From positions 31,814 to 95,813 of the forward strand of contig JASHOA010000063.1 of assembly GCA_030041375.1 (NCBI GenBank): a stretch of 64,000 nt of DNA. Reading direction: 5' to 3'. Shown here one piece after another: positions 44,986-53,446 of the stretch. The first letter of the stretch is position 1. Each line of letters opens with the position of its first letter. The position numbers were made by a program, and so were the translations under genes. The DNA comes from Acetobacteraceae bacterium. Its GTDB lineage: Bacteria; Pseudomonadota; Alphaproteobacteria; Acetobacterales; Acetobacteraceae. The notes under the pieces are model-generated. The model was not told the origin of the DNA. It searched no databases and was given only the letters and a program-made list of their open reading frames with translations.

Positions 44986-46032
44986 TCAACTGTTCGGGCC
45001 ACGATCCATCGCGTGCGGCTGCCAGCGCCTGAGATCGCTCGTCGGCAGCACGGTCGGGTTGACACAGCTCATCGGCCAGCGTCCGCCCAGCACGAGTGCA
45101 ATCTCGTGGCCCACTCGCCGCCGGCGCGCCGGGTCGAAACGCGCCGAGGCCGAGGCCACGTGCGCGGTCAGGATCACGTTGTCCATCTTGAGCAGCGGGT
45201 TGTCCGGCGCCGGCGGTTCAGTCTCGAGCACATCGAGCCCGGCGCCCGCGATCCAGCCCTCCTGCAAGGCGCGGATCAGGCCTTTCTCCTCGACAGTCGG
45301 GCCGCGGCCGGTATTGATGAAGCAGGCCGATTTCTTCATCTGCCGGAACTGCGCCTCGGTGAGCATGTGATGCGCCTCCGGGGTCGCCGGCGCGTGCATC
45401 GAAACGAAATCGGATTGCGCGAGCAGCTCCGACAGGCTCGCCGGCTCGACGCCATAGGGCGACATCGCCAGCTCCTCCACGAACGGGTCGAAGGCAATCA
45501 TCCGGAGCCCGAACGGCCGCGCCCTGACGGCTACTGCCCGTGCCACGTGGCCGAACGCAATGAAGCCGAGGGTCTTGCCCATCAGGCGCGGAATTTTCAA
45601 AAGCTGCGGCCGCCCTTCCGCCCAGCGCCCGGTCCGCACCATCCGGTCCTGCTCCACGAGGTTGCGGAACACGCCGAGCAGCAACGTCATCGCATGATCG
45701 GCCACTTCCTCGATGAAGGTATCCGGAACGTTCGTTACCGGGATGCCTCGCGTGGTCGCCGCCGCCACGTCGACCGAATCGACACCGACACTGCCGAGCG
45801 AGATCACCTTGCAGCGCTCCAGCCGGTCGATGATCGTCTTCGTGATCGGAATCCCCTTGGCGTACAGCGCATCGGCGTCGCGTGCCACGGCGATGAACTC
45901 CTGCGCGGTCGTCCCTGGCGCCTCGACGATCTCGGCATCGATCCGCGAAAGGGCCTCCATCTCATAGCTATAACCGCCGCCGGCAACCGAGAAGCTCGCC
46001 CCGACCGGGGTTACCACCTTGAACCGTGCCAC
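44986..46032 (-). CDS. D-2-hydroxyacid dehydrogenase family (CtBP-like)
   Basis: A 348-residue protein of the D-isomer 2-hydroxyacid dehydrogenase fold. VISLGSVGVDSVDVAAAT, NVPDTFIEEVADHAMTLLL, the catalytic arginine in FINTGRGPTVEE and a VLETEPPAPDNPLL segment are typical. Odd: the nucleotide-binding loop reads AFGHVARA where most family members have GxGxxG, so the first and third glycines are missing. The C-terminal catalytic histidine appears in ILTAHVASA. It is expressed between the MalG-type permease and the TPP enzyme. The altered loop may change NAD affinity; reading errors cannot be excluded from a single sequence. Confidence 0.82.
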   Translation of the reverse strand: MARFKVVTPVGASFSVAGGGYSYEMEALSRIDAEIVEAPGTTAQEFIAVARDADALYAKGIPITKTIIDRLERCKVISLGSVGVDSVDVAAATTRGIPVTNVPDTFIEEVADHAMTLLLGVFRNLVEQDRMVRTGRWAEGRPQLLKIPRLMGKTLGFIAFGHVARAVAVRARPFGLRMIAFDPFVEELAMSPYGVEPASLSELLAQSDFVSMHAPATPEAHHMLTEAQFRQMKKSACFINTGRGPTVEEKGLIRALQEGWIAGAGLDVLETEPPAPDNPLLKMDNVILTAHVASASARFDPARRRRVGHEIALVLGGRWPMSCVNPTVLPTSDLRRWQPHAMDRGPNS

Positions 46033-46065
46033 TCCATCTCCCTCCCGCGCTATGCGAACCGGCGC

Positions 46066-46938
46066 TCACTCCTTCACCGCACCGGTCAGGCTGGAAACAT
46101 AATATTCCGCAAACAGCGAATAGAACAGGGCCACCGGCACCGAGCCGAGCAGCGCGCCAGCCATCAGTGCTCCCCACTGATAAACGTCGCCGGTCACCAA
46201 CTCGGTGAGTACCGCCACCGGTACGGTCTTGTTGCCGGTGGACTGGATGAAGGCGAGCGCATAGATGAATTCGTTCCACGAGAGGGTGAAGGCAAAGATC
46301 CCCGCCGAGATCAGTCCCGGCACCGAGAGCGGCAGCACGATCCGGCGCAGAATCTGCCACCGGGATGCGCCGTCGATCAGCGCACACTCTTCGAGTTCAT
46401 ACGGAATCGACTTGAAGTAGCCGATCAGGAGCCAGGTACAGAACGGAATGAGGAAGGTCGGGTAAGTGAGGATCAGCGAGATCGGACTGTTGTAGAGACC
46501 GAATTGCACCACCATCGTCGCCAGCGGAATGAAAAGGATCGTCGGCGGCACCAGGTACGCGAGGTAGATCGCCAGTGCTACATGGGTCGAGCCGCTGAAA
46601 CGCAGCCGCTCGATCGCATAGGCGGCCAGCACGCTGCAGAAGATCGAAAGAATGGTCGTGCCGACCGCAACCGAGATCGTGATCAGCATCCAGCGCGGGA
46701 ACTGCGTATGAAACAGCAGCACGTTGAAATTGTGCAGTGTCGGCGAGCTGATCCAGAACGGGCTGTGATGCGCGTAGTCCTCCATCTCCGAGTCCGGCTT
46801 GAACGCCGTGATCGTCATCCAGTAGAAGGGGAACAGCAGCACGATCACGAACAGCGCCAGCGGTACATAGACCGTCACCACCCGCCTGGCGCGCGAATCC
46901 CAGGAGAGCAGTTCGTCGCCTGCCGCCGCCTCACTCAT
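46066..46938 (-). CDS. Carbohydrate ABC transporter permease (MalG type)
   Basis: A 290-residue inner-membrane permease with six predicted helices. The EAA loop reads EECALIDGASRWQILRRIVLPLSVPGLISAG in parts and contacts the ATPase. The N-terminus is hydrophilic, followed by VVTVYVPLALFVIVLLFPF as first helix. It overlaps the end of the partner permease (46931) by eight bases. It works with the MalF-type permease, the binding protein and the MalK-type ATPase at 51034, which is separated from them by the P450 cassette. Confidence 0.9.
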   Translation of the reverse strand: MSEAAAGDELLSWDSRARRVVTVYVPLALFVIVLLFPFYWMTITAFKPDSEMEDYAHHSPFWISSPTLHNFNVLLFHTQFPRWMLITISVAVGTTILSIFCSVLAAYAIERLRFSGSTHVALAIYLAYLVPPTILFIPLATMVVQFGLYNSPISLILTYPTFLIPFCTWLLIGYFKSIPYELEECALIDGASRWQILRRIVLPLSVPGLISAGIFAFTLSWNEFIYALAFIQSTGNKTVPVAVLTELVTGDVYQWGALMAGALLGSVPVALFYSLFAEYYVSSLTGAVKE

Positions 46939-47899
46939 TGGCCGGGCCCTGCTGCCATTTGCGCCGCGCCAGGCCGAAATAGTTGATCGCGGTGAGCGCC
47001 ACCAGGAACGGAATCATGGCAACCGCGATCGCCGCACCTTGTCCAAGCTCCGAGCCCGGGATGGCGACCTGGTAGGCAAGGGTCGCCATGATCTGCGTCG
47101 TATTGAACGGCCCGCCATCCGTGATCGCGTAGACGAGCTGGAAGTCCGAGAAGGTGAAGAGCGTCGAAAGCGTCAGTGCCACCGAGAGAATCGGCAGCAG
47201 CAGCGGCACGGTGATGAAGCGGAAGCGCTGCCAGGAACTCGCCCCGTCCAGCAGCGCCGCCTCGTAGAGCGAGGGCGGAATCGTCTGCAGGCCCGCCAGC
47301 GTGATGATGGCAACGAACGGGATACCGCGCCACGTATTGGCCACCACGAGCGACCAGCGTGCCGGCCAGGCCGAGCCGAGGAAATTGATGTAGGTCGAGC
47401 GGAGATGCAGGACGTTCACGAGGATATAGGAGATGATCGAAAACTGCGGCGAGTACATCCACCACCAGACGATCGCCGACAGCACGGTCGGCACGATCCA
47501 GGGCAGCAGCACGATGGCCCTGAGAAACGATTTGAACGGCAGATGGTGGTTGAGCAGCAGCGCGAGCCAGAGCCCCAGCCCGAATTTTCCGACCGTCGCC
47601 GCCGCCGTGTAGAAGATCGTATTGAAAACGGAAAGCTGGAATACCGGGTCGCTGAGGACGGAGATGAAGTTGGCCAGCCCGACGAAATGCCCGCGCTGGC
47701 CGATGGTGGAATTTGTCAGCGCAAGCCAGAAGCCGAGCCCGAGCGGATAGGTCAGGAAGACGACCAGGAGGCCGATCGCGGGCGCGAGGCAGAGCCCGAT
47801 CAGGAACGGCTTGTAGTCGAAGAGGCGCGTGATCCAGCTATCCGGGCGCCGCGCGAGCCTCCAGGTTACGACGGCAGCTTCGGCAGTCGCTGCATCCAT
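46931..47899 (-). CDS. Carbohydrate ABC transporter permease (MalF type)
   Basis: 322 residues from the ATG at 47899, which has AGGAG seven bases ahead; upstream in-frame ATGs lack such a site. Six helices are predicted, the first at FLIGLCLAPAIGLLVVFLTY. The EAA-type loop is near YEAALLDGASSWQRF. It pairs with the MalG-type permease downstream. Gene order binding protein, MalF, MalG is the usual CUT1 arrangement. Substrate unknown; the surrounding enzymes suggest a sugar acid or an aldonate-like compound. Confidence 0.9.
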   Translation of the reverse strand: MDAATAEAAVVTWRLARRPDSWITRLFDYKPFLIGLCLAPAIGLLVVFLTYPLGLGFWLALTNSTIGQRGHFVGLANFISVLSDPVFQLSVFNTIFYTAAATVGKFGLGLWLALLLNHHLPFKSFLRAIVLLPWIVPTVLSAIVWWWMYSPQFSIISYILVNVLHLRSTYINFLGSAWPARWSLVVANTWRGIPFVAIITLAGLQTIPPSLYEAALLDGASSWQRFRFITVPLLLPILSVALTLSTLFTFSDFQLVYAITDGGPFNTTQIMATLAYQVAIPGSELGQGAAIAVAMIPFLVALTAINYFGLARRKWQQGPANE

Positions 47900-47965
47900 G
47901 GCGTCTCCTGCCTCGGCCAGCATCGGATGGGCCGTGGCGCACCTCGGCGCCACGGTCGCACCGGA

Positions 47966-49336
47966 TCAGGCCTTGTAATAGCGCTCCGCCTGCCTGGCCG
48001 CGAACGCCGCCGCATCCTTTGCGCTGGCGTTGCCCGTCGCGACCTTGGCAAACATGTCGACCAGTATGTAGTTGGCGGCGAGGGCGCTCGAATTGGCGCT
48101 GATCGGCCCCTTGTAGCCGTCATAGTAGGGGGTATTCATGCCCTCCTTGTACGCCGCGATCTTCGGATCCCCGTTCCAGAAGGCCATCTCCGAGTACGCT
48201 TTCAGCGGGTTCGACCAGTAGCCGTAGCAATCGGAAAGCCAGGGGCCGTACTGCGGCGCTTCCATCATGAAGCGGATATAGTCCTTGGCCGCATTCGGGA
48301 ATTTGCTGTGCTGGAACAGCATCGCGTTGATGACCAGCGCCGACATCGGCGGATGCCCCTTCGAAAGCCCGTACGGCGGCAGCACGTTGTTGGTATCCGC
48401 CGCGATCTCGTTCAGCCGCTTGTCCTTCGCGTTCTTGAGCACGTAGTAGATCGAGACGCCGTTGAAGGTGAGGCTGATCTCGCCCGCCGCAAACGCCTGG
48501 TTGTTGCTGGCATCGTTCCAGGAGGTGGTGCCCGAGATCAGGTTCGGATACAGCTCCTTGCAGTAGTTGAGTGCATTGATCATCTCCTGCGAATCGATCG
48601 CGACCTTGCCGTGCTCGTCGATCGCATAGGCGCCGTGCGACCACATCAGCCAGTCGGCGTAGCCGTTCGCATCGCCGACCGCGTGACCGAGCGCCCAGCC
48701 CGCGGGATGGCCGATCTTCTTGAGCTTCTGCACGAGTGTCAGGAGTTCGTTGAGGTCGTTCGGAATCGCGTCGTACCCGGCTTCCTTCACCCAGGAAATC
48801 CGGTACACGGCGGGGCCGGTGCCGCCGCCGAGCGGAATGGCGATCCATTGCTTGCCGCCCGAACCCCACTTGGTGCCATAGAGAGTGGCAAGGTCGAACC
48901 AGCCGCCATATTTCGCTCCGAGATACTCGCCGACGTCGGTGAGATCGACCAGCTTGCTCGCGTAGATCTGGGGATCGGCACTCCAGCCGACGATGATATC
49001 GGGCCCGGCGCCGGTGTTGGCGGTGACCGCGGTCTGCGGCCGAAGCTGCTCCCAGCTTATGAAATCGAGTTCGACTTGCACCCCGGTCTGCTCGATGAAC
49101 TTCTTGGTGTTCGCCCGAAACCAAGCCTCGTCCGGGTCGATGAACTTGGCCGGCCGCAGCACCTTCAGCGTCGCTCCCTTCTCGAGCGCGAAGCTCGGCG
49201 GCTTGACATCGGCAACCGGGACTCCGGCCTCCATGGTCGCGGCCAATGCGCCGCGCCCACTCAAGGTCGTCATTCCGAGCGCGCCCGCACCCAGAAGCAG
49301 CGACTGGCGGCGTGTCAGACGATCCATTTCCTGCAT
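47966..49336 (-). CDS. Extracellular solute-binding protein of the CUT1 family
   Basis: A 456-residue family 1 binding protein. The N-terminus DRLTRRQSLLLGAGALGM with ALAATM is a Tat-type signal. The mature part includes QTGVQVELDFISWEQLRPQT, INALNYCKELYPNLISGTTSWNDASNNQAF and the WLSDCYGYWSNP block. GGAGGAGGAG precedes the ATG at 49336; the ATG at 49327 is an alternative. It delivers its ligand to the MalF/MalG permeases downstream. Upstream, the P450 cassette starts 105 bp away. Confidence 0.9.
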   Translation of the reverse strand: MQEMDRLTRRQSLLLGAGALGMTTLSGRGALAATMEAGVPVADVKPPSFALEKGATLKVLRPAKFIDPDEAWFRANTKKFIEQTGVQVELDFISWEQLRPQTAVTANTGAGPDIIVGWSADPQIYASKLVDLTDVGEYLGAKYGGWFDLATLYGTKWGSGGKQWIAIPLGGGTGPAVYRISWVKEAGYDAIPNDLNELLTLVQKLKKIGHPAGWALGHAVGDANGYADWLMWSHGAYAIDEHGKVAIDSQEMINALNYCKELYPNLISGTTSWNDASNNQAFAAGEISLTFNGVSIYYVLKNAKDKRLNEIAADTNNVLPPYGLSKGHPPMSALVINAMLFQHSKFPNAAKDYIRFMMEAPQYGPWLSDCYGYWSNPLKAYSEMAFWNGDPKIAAYKEGMNTPYYDGYKGPISANSSALAANYILVDMFAKVATGNASAKDAAAFAARQAERYYKA

Positions 49337-49440
49337 CTCCTCCTCCAGGCCGTCCTTCCCGAACGTCCATTCGCGGGCAGCCTAAACTTTGTGCGGCCTG
49401 CCGGCAATTCCTGTATCTTTTTTCAGATTCTGCCCATCGA

Positions 49441-49466
49441 TAGTGTCTCAGTTTGAATTTCGGCTC
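49441..49466. repeat. Left terminal inverted repeat of the P450 cassette
   Basis: 26 bp beginning TAGTGTCTCAG. It is an exact reverse complement of 51011-51036; identity stops sharply on the inner side. Confidence 0.9.
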
Positions 49467-49557
49467 AGGGTGGTTTTGCGACGGTCGGCTTCGAGACTGT
49501 CTACTCGATAGCGGACACGAGGTGGGATTGAGCGCCATTGGCGCCGTCGGGATCAGC

Positions 49558-50766
49558 TCAATGGCTTGCCATGACAGGCAGTCGCTCGATGGCCCGGATA
49601 CCCGCTCGAGTGCGCCAGCGAATGCGTGAATCCTCCATCGCCAGCTCCAGATTCGGCCAACGTTCGAACAAGGCTTGTAGCGCGCACCTGGCTTCGATAC
49701 GCGCGAGCTGATGGCCGAGGCAAAAATGAATGCCCGCACCGAAGGCGACGTGCCGGTTAGGTTTTCTCTCGAGATCGAGCTTTTCCGGATGGTCATTCGC
49801 TTGGGGGTCGAAGTTGCCGGCAACCAGCATGGGCATGATTTTCTCGCCCTTCTTCAACCGGACTCCCCCGAGTTCCACGTCCTTGCGCACGAAGCGCGGC
49901 TTGGGGAACTGTACCGGGCAGACGAACCGCAGAAACTCCTCAACGGCGTGGTCGGCACGCGTCCAATCTTCTTGCAGCCAATTGCGTAGTCCGGGGTTAC
50001 GAAGGAACTCGCGGACGGACCCGCTGATGAGGTGTGTCGTGGTTTCGTGGCCTGCGAACAGGAGCAGGAACAGCATCGACACCATCTCGTCGCGGCTGAT
50101 GACCCCTCCTTCCTTTTCGATGCGGACAAGCTCCGCGATCACTCCTGCGCCGCCGCTCTCCCGGGCGGCGTCCAGGCGCCCCTCCATGTAGCGCTTCATG
50201 GCGAACATCTTCGGAATGATGCCGAAGAAGCTGAAGACGCCCTTGAAACGCGTGAAGCCGCTGGCCCAGTTGGTAAACTTCGGTCGGTCAGCAACAGGCA
50301 ACCCGAGAAGCTCGCAGATCACCGAAAGCGGGAGTCGCCGCGCGTAGCGGTCGACGAGATCGGCAGGGGTTCCTTCCGCGAATAGCGCGTCGGCCAGTTC
50401 GCTCGCGAGCGCCATGATGTGCGGCTCCATTTCAAGCACGGCTCGTCGGCGAAACACCTCGTCGACGATGCCCCTCAGGCGGGCGTGGTCCGGCTCGTCG
50501 GCCGACAGCATATTGTTCGAGATCGTACGCACGATTTTTGGCATCCACCACTGAAGCCCGACGACGTCGCCGTCGTCCTTGCGCAGGGTGAAGGTGTCGT
50601 TGTCTCTCAACACCTGATTGGCCATGTCTTGCGTCGTGGTCGTCCAGACCGTTCCGACGAGTGGGAACCGAACCTCGACGACCGCTCCCACCGCCCTCAG
50701 CTTCTCAACCTCGACGGCTGGGTTGCGGAAGTACTCCTGACTGGTGAAATCCGCGTAGAGCGTCAT
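49558..50766 (-). CDS. Cytochrome P450
   Basis: A 402-residue soluble bacterial P450. The I-helix oxygen-activation motif is LLFAGHETTTH near residue 240, the K-helix ExxR is in VEEFLRF, and the heme-ligand loop is FGAGIHFCLGHQLARIEAR with Cys near residue 350. It has no membrane anchor and fits the class of CYPs that act on small hydrophobic molecules with a ferredoxin partner; no ferredoxin or ferredoxin reductase is nearby. It is the only gene of a terminal-inverted-repeat cassette and differs in base composition from the surrounding transport genes. Substrate unknown. Confidence 0.92.
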   Translation of the reverse strand: MTLYADFTSQEYFRNPAVEVEKLRAVGAVVEVRFPLVGTVWTTTTQDMANQVLRDNDTFTLRKDDGDVVGLQWWMPKIVRTISNNMLSADEPDHARLRGIVDEVFRRRAVLEMEPHIMALASELADALFAEGTPADLVDRYARRLPLSVICELLGLPVADRPKFTNWASGFTRFKGVFSFFGIIPKMFAMKRYMEGRLDAARESGGAGVIAELVRIEKEGGVISRDEMVSMLFLLLFAGHETTTHLISGSVREFLRNPGLRNWLQEDWTRADHAVEEFLRFVCPVQFPKPRFVRKDVELGGVRLKKGEKIMPMLVAGNFDPQANDHPEKLDLERKPNRHVAFGAGIHFCLGHQLARIEARCALQALFERWPNLELAMEDSRIRWRTRAGIRAIERLPVMASH

Positions 50767-51010
50767 GGGCGCATCCTACAGGCGGCGTTGGTGTCGTACG
50801 ACATGCGCTCTGCCGACGCCTTGTGCAAGCGTTCGACGACAGGATCGGCCGTCCTTGGGCAGCTCACGCGAAAGCGATCTCGACTATCTGAAGAAGCTTA
50901 ACCTCGGGCCTGCGCTAAGCCCGTTTCGGACGTACCGACGATCATTGTTAGCAAGGGATGTCCGCTGTCGGGGACGGGTACTGCGCCAGCGAGCGACCGG
51001 CTTGGGTCGC

Positions 51011-51036
51011 GAGCCGAAATTCAAACTGAGACACTA
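51011..51036. repeat. Right terminal inverted repeat of the P450 cassette
   Basis: 26 bp, exact reverse complement of 49441-49466. Its outermost three bases supply the TAG stop codon of the MalK gene read on the minus strand. Confidence 0.9.
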
Positions 51037-52101
51037 CCCGCCCATCCCTATCCTTGCCGTACTCTCGGTATCGAACAGATGTACGTGCACGGGATCGGCC
51101 GATATGCGAATGCTTGCGCCCGGTCGCGCGGCAAGCCGCTCGCGCAGCACGCAAACCACCGGCTGGCCGGACACCTGCCCGATCACCTGGGTCTCCGATC
51201 CGGTGGGTTCGACCACCTGCACCTCGAGAGCGAGGCCGTGCTCAGCCAGCGGCAGGTGCTCCGGCCGCACTCCGTAGATCGCCATCCGGCCCGCATGCCG
51301 AGCGGCAAGCTCCTGCCCGAGCGGCCACAGCACACCGTTCTCGGCGCGGAAGCCGCCCGGCTCGACGGCGCCGGCGATGAAATTCATCGCCGGGCTGCCG
51401 ATGAATCCGGCAACAAACAAATTGGCCGGCCGGTCGTAGAGCGCCAAAGGATCGCCGATCTGCTCGACGTGGCCGCCCCGCATGACGACGATCTTGTCGG
51501 CCATGGTCATCGCCTCGATCTGGTCGTGCGTGACATAGACCGTCGTCGTCTTGAGCCGCTGGTGCAGTTCCTTGATTTCGGCGCGCATCTGCACGCGGAG
51601 CTTGGCATCGAGGTTGGAGAGCGGCTCGTCGAACAGGAACACCTTGGGATCGCGCACGATCGCCCGCCCCATCGCCACCCGCTGGCGCTGCCCGCCGGAA
51701 AGCTGGCGGGGATAGCGGTTGAGATAGTCGGCAAGGCCGAGGATCTCCGCCGCCCGCGCCACGCGATGCTCGATCACCTCGGCCGGCGCCTTCGCCAGCC
51801 TGAGCGAGAACGACATGTTGTCGCGCACGGTCATGTGCGGGTAGAGCGCGTAGTTCTGGAACACCATCGCGATGTCCCGCTCTTTCGGCGGCAGGCGGTT
51901 GATGACCTGCCCGTCGATCGCGATCTCGCCGCCGCTGATGTTCTCGAGCCCGGCAATCATCCTGAGCAGCGTCGTCTTGCCGCAGCCGGACGGTCCGACC
52001 AGGACCACGAATGCCCCGTCCTCGATCTCGACATCGACGCCATGGATCACCTCGAGCGGGCCGAAGGACTTGCGCACCCCGCGGATCGAGACCTCGGGCA
52101 T
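51034..52101 (-). CDS. Carbohydrate ABC transporter ATP-binding protein (MalK/UgpC type)
   Basis: A 355-residue ATPase from the ATG opening [14 protein letters not shown]. Walker A is GPSGCGKTT, the signature LSGGQRQR, Walker [13 protein letters not shown], and the switch His in [11 protein letters not shown]. The C-terminal TOBE domain starts near residue 240 ([10 protein letters not shown]). It energises the MalF/MalG permeases 3 kb downstream in the transcription direction. The stop codon (51034-51036) is the outer TAG of the cassette inverted repeat, so the last residues (ARIGMGG) may differ from the original. MalK-type proteins are commonly ~355-370 residues, so any loss is small. Confidence 0.92.
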   Translation of the reverse strand: MPEVSIRGVRKSFGPLEVIHGVDVEIEDGAFVVLVGPSGCGKTTLLRMIAGLENISGGEIAIDGQVINRLPPKERDIAMVFQNYALYPHMTVRDNMSFSLRLAKAPAEVIEHRVARAAEILGLADYLNRYPRQLSGGQRQRVAMGRAIVRDPKVFLFDEPLSNLDAKLRVQMRAEIKELHQRLKTTTVYVTHDQIEAMTMADKIVVMRGGHVEQIGDPLALYDRPANLFVAGFIGSPAMNFIAGAVEPGGFRAENGVLWPLGQELAARHAGRMAIYGVRPEHLPLAEHGLALEVQVVEPTGSETQVIGQVSGQPVVCVLRERLAARPGASIRISADPVHVHLFDTESTARIGMGG

Positions 52102-52109
52102 CTTCCGGC

Positions 52110-53285
52110 TCAGCCCTTCGGCGGCCGGGCGCGGACCGCGGCCTCGTTCACCTCGATCCCCCAGCCCGGCCTTTCCGGCAGAACAAGCTCGCCGTGTTCG
52201 ATCACCGGCAGCCCGACATAGAACTCGTCGCGCCACCGCACGCTGTCGATGTCGATCTCCATGATGCGGAAGTTCGGCACCACCGCCGAGAAATGCGCGC
52301 TCATCATGCTGCACAGATGACCATAGAAATTGTGTGGCGCGACATTCATCTCGTAGGCTTCGGCCATGGCCGCGATCTTCACCGATTCGATCATTCCGTT
52401 CCACGGCACGTCGATGATCGCCACGTCCACCGCGTAGGTCTCGAAGTATCGTTTGAACTCGCGCCGCGACGTCAACACTTCGCAGGAGGCAATCGGGCAA
52501 GGCGCGCCGCGCCGGATGAACGCCAGTGCATCGGGGTCGTAGGTATCGAGCTCGAGCCAGCTCAAATGGAACGGCGCCACGGCTTCCGCCACCCGCCGGA
52601 AGCCCTCGGTCTTGAAGTGGAAATTGATATCGAGATGCAATCCGGCCTCCGGCCCGATCGCGTCGCGGAAGGTCTGCAACTGCCGCCGCGCCGCCTCCAG
52701 CACGGCGGGGCTCCAGTTCAGCTCCGGAAAGCCGGGACTCCTGCCGAAGCCCGGATTGTAACTCGCGAAACCGCCCTCGGCCGGCACCAGGATGTTGGTC
52801 TTGAGCGCCCGGAAGCCGCCCCGCTTCACCTCTTCGCCGAGCCGGAACAGGTCGTCATAGGTGCGCAGACCGGGCGTGCCGCACAGCTCGGCGCTGCGCA
52901 CCCGGTAGGTGCCGCAATGCGACCAATAGAGCGGAATTCTGGTCCGGATGGCGCCGCCGAACAGATCGTACATCGGCACCCCGAGGCTCTTCGCCTTGAG
53001 GTCGAGCAATGCGTTCTCGATGGCCGCGATCGCCAGGTGATTGAGCCCACCGCGCGCCGGCACCACCTTGGTGTAGAGCGTCGAAGTGATCAGCCCGATC
53101 CGCCTCGGGTCCTGGCCGATCAGGCTCTTGCCCAGCGTCTCGACCACGTTGCCGAGCCCGGCGGTGCCGAACCCCTCGTTGAACTCGGCCCAGCCGACGA
53201 TCCCATCCGCGGTCGCGATCTTGAGGAACGAGAAATTCCGCCACCCCGCGTCGCAGTGCAGGGTCTCGACGTGGCTGATTTTCAT
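52110..53285 (-). CDS. Mandelate racemase/muconate lactonizing enzyme family protein
   Basis: A 391-residue enolase-superfamily enzyme. After the capping domain (MKISHVETLHCDAGWRNFSF) the barrel shows ALKTNIL (a single Lys-x-Asn where mandelate racemase has Lys-x-Lys), the metal ligands LHLDINFHF (Asp), SWLELD (Glu) and ASCEVLT (Glu), and APHNFYGHL, which probably carries a catalytic histidine. This pattern fits sugar-acid dehydratases of the superfamily better than a racemase. First gene of the minus-strand cluster, 8 bp from malK, so it probably acts on the imported compound. Exact substrate not known. Confidence 0.85.
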   Translation of the reverse strand: MKISHVETLHCDAGWRNFSFLKIATADGIVGWAEFNEGFGTAGLGNVVETLGKSLIGQDPRRIGLITSTLYTKVVPARGGLNHLAIAAIENALLDLKAKSLGVPMYDLFGGAIRTRIPLYWSHCGTYRVRSAELCGTPGLRTYDDLFRLGEEVKRGGFRALKTNILVPAEGGFASYNPGFGRSPGFPELNWSPAVLEAARRQLQTFRDAIGPEAGLHLDINFHFKTEGFRRVAEAVAPFHLSWLELDTYDPDALAFIRRGAPCPIASCEVLTSRREFKRYFETYAVDVAIIDVPWNGMIESVKIAAMAEAYEMNVAPHNFYGHLCSMMSAHFSAVVPNFRIMEIDIDSVRWRDEFYVGLPVIEHGELVLPERPGWGIEVNEAAVRARPPKG

Positions 53286-53446
53286 TCCGTTCCTCCACCC
53301 ATCGGGCGGCATGGGCCGCCCTTTCTTTTCCTGCATGATCCGAAGCACAGCGGCCACGCCGCCGCAAGGTCGCCCGGCCGGGGCGGCCTTGATCGGCCGG
53401 CAGCCATGCCCGATGGTCGCGCATCCGAAGTCACGTGGAGGAAAGG
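53286..53446. promoter_or_regulatory. Divergent promoter region of the catabolic cluster
   Basis: About 160 bp separate the divergent enolase-superfamily and SDR genes and should hold both promoters. No clear -10/-35 pair or operator palindrome was found. Confidence 0.45.

Larger units (their letters stand above)
49441..51036. mobile_element. P450-carrying cassette with perfect 26-bp terminal inverted repeats
   Basis: 1596 bp flanked by TAGTGTCTCAGTTTGAAT... at 49441-49466 and its exact reverse complement at 51011-51036. Inside there is only one gene, a cytochrome P450, plus ~90 and ~245 bp of flanking DNA; no transposase. It interrupts a CUT1 ABC transporter cluster between the binding protein and the MalK gene. 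GC content is visibly lower than that of the neighbours. I find no clear target-site duplication. Resembles a mobile insertion cassette that uses the transposase of a related element in trans. Confidence 0.8.

Noticed and set aside
45013..46986. 657-codon plus-strand frame
   Set aside because: Antisense to a hydroxyacid dehydrogenase and the MalG-type permease; no recognisable domain.
47039..49456. 805-codon plus-strand frame
   Set aside because: Antisense to the MalF-type permease and the binding protein, which have clear signal peptide, helices and motifs; translation is low-complexity Arg/Asp/His.
49441..51036. Complete insertion sequence
   Set aside because: Perfect terminal repeats are present but no transposase frame exists inside; the only gene is a P450, so it is called a cassette and not an IS.
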